A stretch of 23,157 nucleotides of DNA from an uncultured Collinsella sp. (lineage in GTDB: Bacteria; Actinomycetota; Coriobacteriia; Coriobacteriales; Coriobacteriaceae), in the NCBI GenBank assembly GCA_900548365.1, contig URKM01000025.1:1-23157 (forward strand), read 5' to 3'. Made by a program: the position numbers and the translations under genes. This document shows positions 17,496 through 23,157 of this stretch, piece after piece; the first letter of the stretch is position 1; every line of letters starts with the position of its first letter. Under the pieces are notes generated by a model, which made no database searches, had not been told where the DNA came from, and saw only the letters and a program-made list of their open reading frames with translations.

Positions 17496-18317
17496 ATGGC
17501 ATACGAGTTTCGCTGCGATGCGCATACGCATACCCTGTACTCGCGCCATGCGTATTCGACCATCACGGAGAATCTCCAGGCCGCGCGCAACGCCGGCCTC
17601 GAGTTGCTGGGATCGGCGGACCACTTCAGCAGCATGCTGTTTCCAACGGCGCATATCAGGAATTTCCAGTATTTCCTGAATATGGACGTTTGGCCGCGCG
17701 TGTACGACGGCGTCGTGCTGCTGCGCGGTGCCGAGGCCGACATCGTTGGCCTGGACGGCGGGCTGTACGGTCAGGATGTCGTGGTGAGCTCGAGTATCGT
17801 GGGCCGGGCGTACCAGGAGGAGAAGACGCTCTTCGAGCGCGTGTCCGATAACCTGGATTACCTGGTTGCCAGCGTGCACAACGGTGACTTCGCCCGGGGC
17901 GCGTCGATCGAGGACGCGACGCGGATGTATCTGAACGTGCTCGCCGAGCCCAAGGTGTTCATCTTGGGGCATGTGGGCCGCTCCGGGGTGCCGTTCGACG
18001 TGGATGCGGTGCTTACGGCGGCGCGCGATGCCCACAAGCTCATCGAGATCAACGAGCACAGCCTGCAACGCGGTCCGCAGAGCCGGACGTTCAAGACGTG
18101 CCGCGAGATCGCGCGGCGCTGCGCCGAGCTGGGCGTGGGCATCACAGTCTCGACCGATGCGCATATCGCGTGCGATATCGGCGAGATGCCCACGGCCGCG
18201 GAGCTGCTCGCGTCGGTCGATTTTCCCGAGGAGCTGGTGATGAATCGAAGCGCGGCGGCGTTCCTGGATGAGATGGCGGCGGCGGGCGTGTGCGACCTGA
18301 CCGCGCTCGCGCTTTGA
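17496..18317 (+). CDS. PHP-domain phosphoesterase, YcdX-like
   Basis: This 273-residue protein has the polymerase-and-histidinol-phosphatase (PHP) fold, which hydrolyses phosphate esters at a multi-metal site. Metal-ligand motifs appear in order: DAHTHTLYSRHAYS (8-21), GSADHFSS (39-46), RGAEADI (77-83), ASVHNG (125-130), ILGHVGRSG (156-164), INEHSL (185-190) and STDAHI (219-224). This set matches the stand-alone YcdX-type subfamily rather than the polymerase-linked form. The substrate is unknown. The ATG directly follows the aminotransferase TAG, and GGAGG lies inside the end of that gene, so the pair is translationally coupled. A PHP histidinol-phosphatase beside an aminotransferase would suggest histidine synthesis, but the motifs fit YcdX better and no other his gene is present. 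Confidence 0.87.
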   Translation: MAYEFRCDAHTHTLYSRHAYSTITENLQAARNAGLELLGSADHFSSMLFPTAHIRNFQYFLNMDVWPRVYDGVVLLRGAEADIVGLDGGLYGQDVVVSSSIVGRAYQEEKTLFERVSDNLDYLVASVHNGDFARGASIEDATRMYLNVLAEPKVFILGHVGRSGVPFDVDAVLTAARDAHKLIEINEHSLQRGPQSRTFKTCREIARRCAELGVGITVSTDAHIACDIGEMPTAAELLASVDFPEELVMNRSAAAFLDEMAAAGVCDLTALAL

Positions 18318-18433
18318 CGGGGGCGGAGCGGGCGGCTTGACATCGTTTGTGCGGTGCCGCCGCCGAGCGCCGACCGATCTCCCGTTTCCGCCGCGGATGA
18401 CCGCCGCCGAGCGCCTCGCGGTGACCGTTGCGC

Positions 18434-18462
18434 TTGCGCCGTCGCGCCTGCTCGCGTAGCAT
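18434..18462 (+). promoter_or_regulatory. Possible promoter for the FmdE-family gene
   Basis: TTGCGC (18434-18439) and TAGCAT (18457-18462) are separated by exactly 17 bp, giving a leader of about 30 nt before the ATG at 18501. Each hexamer matches four of six consensus bases. A perfect TTGACA farther upstream, in the same gap near 18340, has no -10 partner. Confidence 0.35.
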
Positions 18463-18500
18463 CGACGGGGTTGTAACGCAGTCGGCGAAAGGACTATGCG

Positions 18501-19097
18501 ATGTTGAAGCGCACGTTGCAGGAGGATCTCGACAGGGCCGTCGCCTTCCACGGTCATCTGTGCGGCGGTCAGATGATCGGCACGCGTATGGCGCGCCTTG
18601 CGCTCGAGTACTTCCATATCGAGGATCCCGATACATATCGCGACCTCATCGCGTTCGTGGAATGCGACCGGTGCCTGGCGGACGCGGTGATCTCGGTAAG
18701 CCACTGCCATCTGGGGAAGCGCCGCTTGAAGTGGTATGACTACGGCATCATGTCGGCGAGTTTCTACGATATCGCGAGCGATAAGGCGATTCGCATCTCG
18801 CAGCGCCAGGATGTTCCGCGCTGCCCCAAGGGCGAGGACGCGGTGGCGTTCTTCAACCAGTTCAGCGATGCCGAGCTGTTCCACGTGCACGAGGTGGAAC
18901 TGCCCGGCTTCATGGAGTACGACCTGCCTGGCAAACCGCGCAAGACGCAGATCTGCGAGGCGTGCGGCGAGCGCGTGCACGATGGACGGGGCGTGGAGCG
19001 TGACGGGCACGTGTTCTGCAAGCGCTGCGCGGGCGAGCGCGTCTACTACGTGGAGGGCGCCGAGTTGAGCGCCGAGCAAATCGCCGCCGGCGTGTAG
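18501..19097 (+). CDS. FmdE family protein with C-terminal zinc ribbon
   Basis: The 198-residue protein belongs to the FmdE family, named for subunit E of formylmethanofuran dehydrogenase in methanogens. Diagnostic motifs are AFHGHLCGGQMIGTRM (15-30), VECDRCLADAV (53-63) and the SHCHLGKRRLKWYDYG segment (67-82). The C-terminus has a four-cysteine zinc ribbon: CEAC at 152-155 and CKRC at 173-176. The histidines and cysteines of the first motif probably bind a second metal. Bacterial members are often linked to molybdoenzymes or of unknown role; nothing nearby indicates a partner and no methanofuran genes are present. The ATG follows AAAGGAC. It is separated from the PHP gene by 183 bp and has its own candidate promoter. 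Confidence 0.88.
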   Translation: MLKRTLQEDLDRAVAFHGHLCGGQMIGTRMARLALEYFHIEDPDTYRDLIAFVECDRCLADAVISVSHCHLGKRRLKWYDYGIMSASFYDIASDKAIRISQRQDVPRCPKGEDAVAFFNQFSDAELFHVHEVELPGFMEYDLPGKPRKTQICEACGERVHDGRGVERDGHVFCKRCAGERVYYVEGAELSAEQIAAGV

Positions 19098-19169
19098 CGA
19101 AAGCAGGCTGCTGCGGGCTGCGTGGCGGGACGGGCCGCGTGTCGGGCGGCGCGGGCCGCGTGCGGGAGC

Positions 19170-19203
19170 GGGCCGGGGCCGGGAGAGGGCCGGGGCCGGG
19201 AGA
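19170..19203. repeat. 17-bp perfect tandem repeat
   Basis: GGGCCGGGGCCGGGAGA occurs twice in tandem (19170-19186 and 19187-19203). It begins about 70 bp after the FmdE stop. A related GC-rich phrase (CGGGACGGGCCGCGTGTCGG) occurs near 19127 and, with one extra G, near 19290. It is the left part of the 658-bp repeat-rich gap 19098-19755, which contains no gene I can support. Confidence 0.8.
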
Positions 19204-19216
19204 GGGCGTCTTGCCC

Positions 19217-19393
19217 CATGGCGTCATTTTGGTGCATTTGGAGGCAGTGAGCAGATTTTGGAGCACATGGAGGCAGCGAGCGGCGTGCGGGACGGGGCCG
19301 CGTGTCGGATGCCGCCGGCATCTTGTTTCATGGCGTCATTTTGGTGCATTTGAAGGCAGCGAGCAGATTTTGGAGCACATGGAGGCAGCGAGC
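19217..19393. repeat. 65-bp direct repeats, 112 bp apart
   Basis: Segments 19217-19281 and 19329-19393 match at about 63 of 65 positions. Each is itself two related 27-bp halves (ATTTTGGTGCATTTGGAGGC... and ATTTTGGAGCACATGGAGGC...), so the 27-bp unit is present four times. Composition is AT-richer than the surroundings. A frame on the minus strand reads through both copies, but it has no ribosome site or recognisable product. Low-GC repeat islands with conserved phrasing suggest a dispersed intergenic element. Confidence 0.85.
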
Positions 19394-19452
19394 AGCGGGT
19401 TTCGTTGGTTTTAGCTGTCGGAAGATGCTCCAAATCGCTTTGCTGCCTTTTT
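19355..19452 (+). terminator. Long imperfect hairpin with T-run; possible terminator or structured RNA
   Basis: The arm starting GGCAGC at 19355 (to 19380) is imperfectly complementary to 19424-19447, which ends GCTGCC. Key matching blocks are GGCAGC, GATTT and GGAGCA. The right arm is followed directly by TTTTT (19448-19452). The alternative left arm in the second half-unit at 19383 could compete for pairing. It may end transcription from the FmdE gene, though the loop is long for a standard terminator. Confidence 0.4.
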
Positions 19453-19467
19453 CTGCACGAAAAATCG

Positions 19468-19620
19468 CCCGCAGGGTCGACCCCGGCCGTCATTTCGCCG
19501 CCCCGGTCACCCGCCGGGTTGACCCCGGCTGCCTTCTCGTCGCCCCCGCCGCCCCGCCACCCCGCCGGGTCAACCTCGCCCGCCACCAACCGCCCCGCCA
19601 CCCGCCGGATCGACCTCGGC
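19468..19620. repeat. Degenerate CCCGCCGGGTYGACC repeats, four copies
   Basis: Related 15-bp cores begin at 19468, 19510, 19561 and 19601 (CCCGCAGGGTCGACC, CCCGCCGGGTTGACC, CCCGCCGGGTCAACC, CCCGCCGGATCGACC). They are spaced by 42, 51 and 40 bp, with related GC-rich flanks. Each core is close to palindromic. No gene is supported here; the stretch leads into the upstream region of the lipase gene. Confidence 0.75.
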
Positions 19621-19755
19621 CGTCGCACCTTGCGCCCCGCTCCGGCCTGCCGCCCGTCCCCGCGCCGCGTCCGCGTTTCTTATGAAAATGTAAGTCGGCC
19701 ATCATCGCGCCTTCACGATGTCCCGCTATCCTCGGGTACACGAGTCGCGGAAAGG

Positions 19756-21180
19756 ATGACGGATTTGGGCGACGGGCGGATGATCAAGAGGCTGCTGGGC
19801 GTGGGCGTGCACCGAGTGTGCGCGGTCGCGTTGCTGCTACTTGGTTCGACGGCGCTGGCGGGCATGACCGTGCTCGCGGTCCGGCATGGGCAAGAGCTCC
19901 GGGGCCATGGGGCCATCGAGGCGCCCGCCGTGCTCGAAACGGCGTATGCGGGTGAGCTGCCGCGTCAGGGCCGTTTCGAGGCAAACGTCGCCTATACCTG
20001 CTACGGAGTTTCGGGCGACGGCGAGGTGTCGTCGAGCGTGCTTTGGGATGACGCGTGGTTCTCGCAGGATTCGTTTACCTACAACCATGAGCTCGCGCGC
20101 GCTTGCTCGGTGATCTCGGCATTGGCCTATGCCGAGTCGGGCTACTACCAAAGCGGTTCGGACACCCCTCCCTATATGGAAAACGCCTTGTATGACCTGG
20201 GGTTCGACAAAGTGGAGACGGAATCGTACCGCTATCGCAGCGAGGTGGTCGACGAGGTTCTCGACGTCATGACGCAGCAGTCCGACGGGGTGGCGTACGC
20301 GCTCGCGCATAAGGATCTTGGCGAGAGCGACGGCGTCCGCCGGGAGCTCATCGCGGTATCGGTGCGCGGCAGCTACGGATCGGAGTGGTTGAGCAACTTC
20401 AACTTGGGTGAAGGTGAGGCGGCCGCCGCTGCCGAGGCGCTGGCGGACGAGCGCTCGCACGATCATACGGGCTATCAGATCGCCGCCCTGGATATCCTCG
20501 CCCATCTCGATGAATGGGTTGATGAGGCCGAATCGCGGGGGTCGGAGGTTTCCATCCTCTTGACCGGTCATAGCCGCGGCGGTGCGGTAGCGGGTTTGCT
20601 GGCGTCCATGTTGGATGACCGCGCTGCAAGCCGCGCCGACGCCGCCGTGGACGCCGCCGCCGCGGACGCCACCGGCACGGACGCCGCCTCCGCCGCGGAC
20701 GCCACGGACGCGGCTGCCTCGGCGCCGCGCGTGTTCGCCTATACGTTCGCATCGCCGCGCACGACGCTGAACACTCGGAGCAACGACGTCCGGTACGGCA
20801 ACATCTTCAACATCGTGAACCCTGCCGACATGGTGACGAGCGTGCCGTTGGAGAGCTGGGGCTACGTGCGCTACGGTGTCGACAAGCCGCTGCCGGCGGT
20901 GGATGACGCGGGCTTCAGTGAGCTCCATGCCTCGATGCTGGCCGCGTTTACCGAGCTCACCGGGCAGGAGGATGCATACGACCCCGAGACGAAGCTCGCG
21001 ATCGATGCGGCCGTCCGCGAGCTCTCGGTCTCGGTGCCGACCTCGAGCGACCTGCTGACGCCCCGCGGCGTCGCATCGGTAGCCGCCGCCTGCGCGCTGC
21101 GCATCAACCCTGCGCGCATCCTGCTCGGCCACTATCCGAGCGTGTACATCGCTTGGATGGAGGCGCTGCCGAGCCTGTAG
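19756..21180 (+). CDS. Class 3 lipase-like alpha/beta hydrolase, exported
   Basis: This probable extracytoplasmic esterase or lipase has 474 residues from the ATG at 19756. An N-terminal hydrophobic helix (about 20-41, CAVALLLLGSTALAGMTVLA) is a signal peptide or anchor; no lipobox is clear. The nucleophile elbow LLTGHSRGGA places Ser273. RGSYGSEW (204-211) fits the oxyanion strand, NPADMVTSVP gives Asp358 and LLGHYPS gives His459, a complete triad in lipase-3 order. An Ala/Asp repeat (about 289-324) is inserted after the elbow helix. The start is uncertain: TTG at 19765 has the best-spaced ribosome site (GGAAAGG, 9 nt) and ATG at 19780 would give MIKRLLG. The gene converges on the rRNA methyltransferase with only 90 bp between stops. 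Confidence 0.82.
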   Translation: MTDLGDGRMIKRLLGVGVHRVCAVALLLLGSTALAGMTVLAVRHGQELRGHGAIEAPAVLETAYAGELPRQGRFEANVAYTCYGVSGDGEVSSSVLWDDAWFSQDSFTYNHELARACSVISALAYAESGYYQSGSDTPPYMENALYDLGFDKVETESYRYRSEVVDEVLDVMTQQSDGVAYALAHKDLGESDGVRRELIAVSVRGSYGSEWLSNFNLGEGEAAAAAEALADERSHDHTGYQIAALDILAHLDEWVDEAESRGSEVSILLTGHSRGGAVAGLLASMLDDRAASRADAAVDAAAADATGTDAASAADATDAAASAPRVFAYTFASPRTTLNTRSNDVRYGNIFNIVNPADMVTSVPLESWGYVRYGVDKPLPAVDDAGFSELHASMLAAFTELTGQEDAYDPETKLAIDAAVRELSVSVPTSSDLLTPRGVASVAAACALRINPARILLGHYPSVYIAWMEALPSL

Positions 21181-21189
21181 GTCGCACTC

Positions 21190-21261
21190 GTCGCCGCATG
21201 GCGCACCACCTGTGACGCGCGCCGCCGCATGGCGCATTGCCTGCGATGCGCGCCGCCGCAG
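21190..21261. repeat. 31-bp tandem repeat between convergent genes
   Basis: Units 21190-21220 and 21221-21251 share GCCGCCGCATGGCGCA and a related second half; a third copy is started at 21252. They fill most of the 90-bp gap between the lipase and methyltransferase stop codons. No classical terminator is seen for either gene. Confidence 0.8.
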
Positions 21262-21270
21262 GGGCCGCCG

Positions 21271-22692
21271 CTAGCCGCGGCGTTCGAGGACGGCGACCGT
21301 CTCGACGTGCGTCGTGTGCGGGAACATGTCCACCGGCGTGATGCTCTCCAGGCCGTATCCGTTGGAGAGGAGCTGCTCGAGGTCGCGAACCTGCGTCTCG
21401 GGATTGCAGCTGACGTAGACGATGCGCCGCGGCGCCAAGGCGATGGCGGCGTCGAGGAACTCGGGCGTGGAGCCCGCGCGCGGCGGATCGATGGATAGGA
21501 CGTCGACTCGCTCGCCCCGGGCGGCGGCGTCGCGCATGTACGCCGTGGCATCCTGCGCGATGAACTCGGCGGCATCGTCCAACCCGTTCAGCTTGGCATT
21601 TCGCCGGGCGTCCGCGATGCCGGCGGGGTTGCGCTCGACGCCGAGCAGCTTGATGGCGCGCCCTGCCTCGCGCGCGCCGGCCGCGGCGCACAGGCCGATC
21701 GTGCCGCTGCCGCAGTAGGCGTCCATGAGCACGTCGCCGTCGTGGAGCGCCATACCGTCGATGGCAAGCTGGTAGAGCAGCTCGGTTTGCTGGGGATTGG
21801 TCTGGTAGAACGCGGTGGGCGAGATGCAGAAGGTGCATCCGAGCAGCTCGTCGGTCATATGCTGCGGGGCTCGCAGGATGCGCGTCTCGCCTCCCAGGAT
21901 CGCGTTGGTGACGCGGGGGTTGATGTTCTGCGCCACGGTGGTGATGCGGGGGTCGAGCTGCTGGATGCGTTCGGCCAGCGTCTCGATTTGAGGAATATCG
22001 CGCTTGCTGGTAACCAGGGTGAGGATGCCCTCGTCGGTCTTCCATCCCAGACGCAGCACGGCGTAGCGCAAGATGCCCTGGTGCGTATCCTCGTTGTACG
22101 CGGGGATGCCGAGCTCCTGCGCCGCGGCGGCGACGCCGTTGAGGATCTCCCGCGCGCCGGGGGCTTCGACCACGCAGGCGGGCACCGCGACGATATCGTG
22201 GGTGCCGCGGGCGAAGAGCCCGCACGCCACACTGCCGTCCGGGCCGGGGGCGAAGGGGGTCGCCGCCTTGTAGCGAAACGCGCGCGGCGCGGGGAGCTTG
22301 CCGTCTTCGCAGGTTCCGCCCATGCCGCGGATGGGGTCGACCGCGACCTCTCCGGCAAAGGCGTTCAGCAGTGGTGCGAAAAGCTCTTCCATGGCTGCCT
22401 GCTTGCGGGCGAGCTGCTTGCGATAGGGCAGGTTGAGCCAGGCGCAGCCGCCGCAGGCGTTCATGACGGGGCAGGGTCCGTCGGAGCGCGCGGGGACGCT
22501 TGGAGCCTGCTTGCCGCGTCGCGTCGGGGCAGTGCGGTGCGCCGCGGCGCTACGGGAGCGCTTGTCGGGATGCGCGTCGGTGCCGGACCGGCGCTTGCCG
22601 CGGTGCGCGGGGCCGCCGGCGCGAGCGGGGCCGCCGTGCGCGTGCTTGTCGCGATGTGCGCCCGCTTCGGGGCGGAAATGCTTGCTGTTCAC
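21271..22692 (-). CDS. 23S rRNA (uracil-5-)-methyltransferase, TrmA/RlmD/RlmCD family
   Basis: This SAM-dependent enzyme makes 5-methyluridine in RNA, most likely 23S rRNA, and carries an Fe-S cluster. From the GTG at 22692 it has 473 residues. A basic Gly/His/Arg-rich tail (1-70) precedes the cluster cysteines C74, C80 and C83 (CPVMNACGGC), with C173 as the probable fourth. The SAM site is MDAYCGSGTIGL, followed by SIDPPRAG. The catalytic cysteine is C429 in VYVSCNPET, and E464 in HVETVAVLER is the base. No TRAM domain is seen at the N-terminus. GTG 22692 is chosen because AGGAAG lies 9 nt upstream and a promoter-like TGCTATGCT overlaps the alternative ATG at 22767. Whether it acts as RlmC, RlmD or both cannot be decided here. 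Confidence 0.9.
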   Translation of the reverse strand: MNSKHFRPEAGAHRDKHAHGGPARAGGPAHRGKRRSGTDAHPDKRSRSAAAHRTAPTRRGKQAPSVPARSDGPCPVMNACGGCAWLNLPYRKQLARKQAAMEELFAPLLNAFAGEVAVDPIRGMGGTCEDGKLPAPRAFRYKAATPFAPGPDGSVACGLFARGTHDIVAVPACVVEAPGAREILNGVAAAAQELGIPAYNEDTHQGILRYAVLRLGWKTDEGILTLVTSKRDIPQIETLAERIQQLDPRITTVAQNINPRVTNAILGGETRILRAPQHMTDELLGCTFCISPTAFYQTNPQQTELLYQLAIDGMALHDGDVLMDAYCGSGTIGLCAAAGAREAGRAIKLLGVERNPAGIADARRNAKLNGLDDAAEFIAQDATAYMRDAAARGERVDVLSIDPPRAGSTPEFLDAAIALAPRRIVYVSCNPETQVRDLEQLLSNGYGLESITPVDMFPHTTHVETVAVLERRG

Positions 22693-22762
22693 CTGGGTGT
22701 GCTTCCTGTCGCGCGCTTCGTCGGGAGGCCGGGCGCGGTAATCGGTTGAAACGTGTGCTGCA

Positions 22763-22771
22763 AGCATAGCA
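22763..22771 (-). promoter_or_regulatory. Extended -10 promoter for the rRNA methyltransferase gene
   Basis: On the minus strand TGCTATGCT fits TGnTATAAT with two changes. It would give a leader of about 65 nt before the GTG start at 22692. No clear -35 is visible, which is usual for extended -10 promoters. Confidence 0.45.
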
Positions 22772-22830
22772 AAGGCGCGGCGGGGCGTGGCGCCGCGCGG
22801 TCTCGCCACGCGCTCGCGGCATCAGCTCAA

Positions 22831-22908
22831 CACATCGATGGGGTTCCGCGACTCGACATATCGACGGCGTGCCACGGTTCGGCACATCGATGGGGCGTCG
22901 CGCGCTGC
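22831..22908. repeat. 26-bp tandem repeat, three degenerate units
   Basis: Units begin at 22831, 22857 and 22883 with CACATCGATGGGG, CATATCGACGGCG and CACATCGATGGGG. Spacing is exactly 26 bp. The array lies between the methyltransferase promoter and the rightward promoter-like site near 22970. I see no gene in it. Confidence 0.75.
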
Positions 22909-22963
22909 CGTTCGCGCCGCGCGGACCCGTCCGCCGAGTCATCCCGGTTCCGCCGCCGTGCTT

Positions 22964-22972
22964 TGATACGAT
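22964..22972 (+). promoter_or_regulatory. Extended -10 promoter directing transcription off the right edge
   Basis: TGATACGAT matches TGnTATAAT with two changes. Initiation would fall near 22979, next to ATG codons at 22980 and 22984. No good -35 is visible upstream. Confidence 0.4.
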
Positions 22973-22979
22973 GGAGTCC

Positions 22980-23105
22980 ATGTATGGAGCCGTCCGGCAT
23001 ATGGGTACGGGGCGGTCCGGGCGAACATGCCGCGCGCGACGAAGACCGGGAGTGATGCTCATGGCGGCCAGCGAAACGGATAACATCATCAAGCTGTCCC
23101 TCTAA
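22980..23105 (+). other. Overlapping short ORFs downstream of a promoter-like site; unassigned
   Basis: An ORF of 23 codons starts at ATG 22984 and stops with TGA at 23053-23055. That TGA overlaps ATG 23055 (TGATG) of a second ORF of 16 codons ending MAASETDNIIKLSL and TAA at 23103-23105. The inner ATG at 23061 has GGGAG 8 nt upstream, a plausible ribosome site. After the TAA the same frame stays open to the window end (about 17 codons, YELNIVKRQNRPGRPRS). The ORFs may be leader peptides, the interrupted start of a gene, or chance. I recognise no product. Confidence 0.25.
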
Positions 23106-23157
23106 TATGAGTTGAACATTGTCAAGAGGCAAAACCGGCCCGGCCGTCCGCGGAGCT

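Noticed and set aside
16155..18317. Histidine biosynthesis pair (hisC plus PHP histidinol-phosphatase)
   Set aside because: The PHP motifs fit the YcdX type and no other his gene is present, so a specific assignment is not supported.
17343..19079. 578-codon open frame antisense to the PHP and FmdE genes
   Set aside because: It spans two well-supported genes and the gap between them on the opposite strand and shows no domain of its own.
19224..19628. Minus-strand open frame of 134 codons through the 19.2-19.6 kb repeats
   Set aside because: Its product only reflects the DNA repeats, and no start signal is seen. It might be reconsidered if the repeat proves to be translated elsewhere.
19837..21237. 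466-codon open frame antisense to the lipase gene
   Set aside because: The lipase has an intact Ser-Asp-His triad and signal helix; the antisense product is Arg/Gly/Val-rich with no motif.

Overview
The window is about 23 kb of high-GC bacterial DNA, apparently chromosomal. The combination of a LAQTG-type cell-wall sorting tail on a very large secreted glycosidase, the tilS-hpt-ftsH gene order, strong AGGAGG-type ribosome binding sites and high GC at third codon positions suggests a gut actinobacterium of the class Coriobacteriia, probably Collinsella or a close relative. That assignment rests on recognition from memory, not on a database search. I see no rRNA, tRNA, CRISPR array, prophage or intact transposase.

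Layout. Positions 1-8118 are read leftwards: a 1941-residue cell-wall-anchored GH89 alpha-N-acetylglucosaminidase (199-6024), a class V aminotransferase-fold cysteine desulfurase (6230-7537) and a small single-pass membrane protein (7672-8118). An Hsp20 chaperone (8421-8855, rightwards) with a clear terminator and an 89-bp palindromic repeat follow. A WalJ/YycJ-type metallo-beta-lactamase-fold hydrolase (9097-9975, leftwards) is divergent from tilS (10020-11603), which leads into hpt (11872-12420) and ftsH (12422-14809), ending at a terminator near 14891-14925. Further rightward genes are a polytopic membrane protein (15116-15940), a pyridoxal-phosphate aminotransferase (16155-17495) abutting a PHP-family phosphoesterase (17496-18317), an FmdE-family zinc protein (18501-19097) and a secreted or membrane-tethered class 3 lipase-like hydrolase (19756-21180). 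The lipase gene converges on a TrmA/RlmD-family 23S rRNA uracil-5 methyltransferase (21271-22692, leftwards). The right edge holds a promoter-like site and short ORFs that I could not assign.

Function. The window mixes housekeeping (tRNA-Ile2 lysidine modification, purine salvage, membrane proteolysis, sulfur mobilisation, rRNA methylation) with host-facing surface functions (alpha-GlcNAc removal from glycans, extracellular lipase). tilS-hpt-ftsH is a widely conserved cluster; the aminotransferase and PHP genes form a translationally coupled pair.

The most unusual theme is not a protein. Nearly every gene border carries a different short tandem repeat: units of 29, 34, 21, 17, 31 and 26 bp between genes, a 36-bp in-frame repeat in the aminotransferase tail, and a larger repeat cluster at 19098-19755 with two 65-bp copies and an inverted relative. 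The units are mostly unlike each other in sequence, which points to frequent local duplication at gene ends rather than one dispersed element. The 8995-9083 palindrome and the 19217-19447 cluster look like true dispersed-type intergenic repeats.
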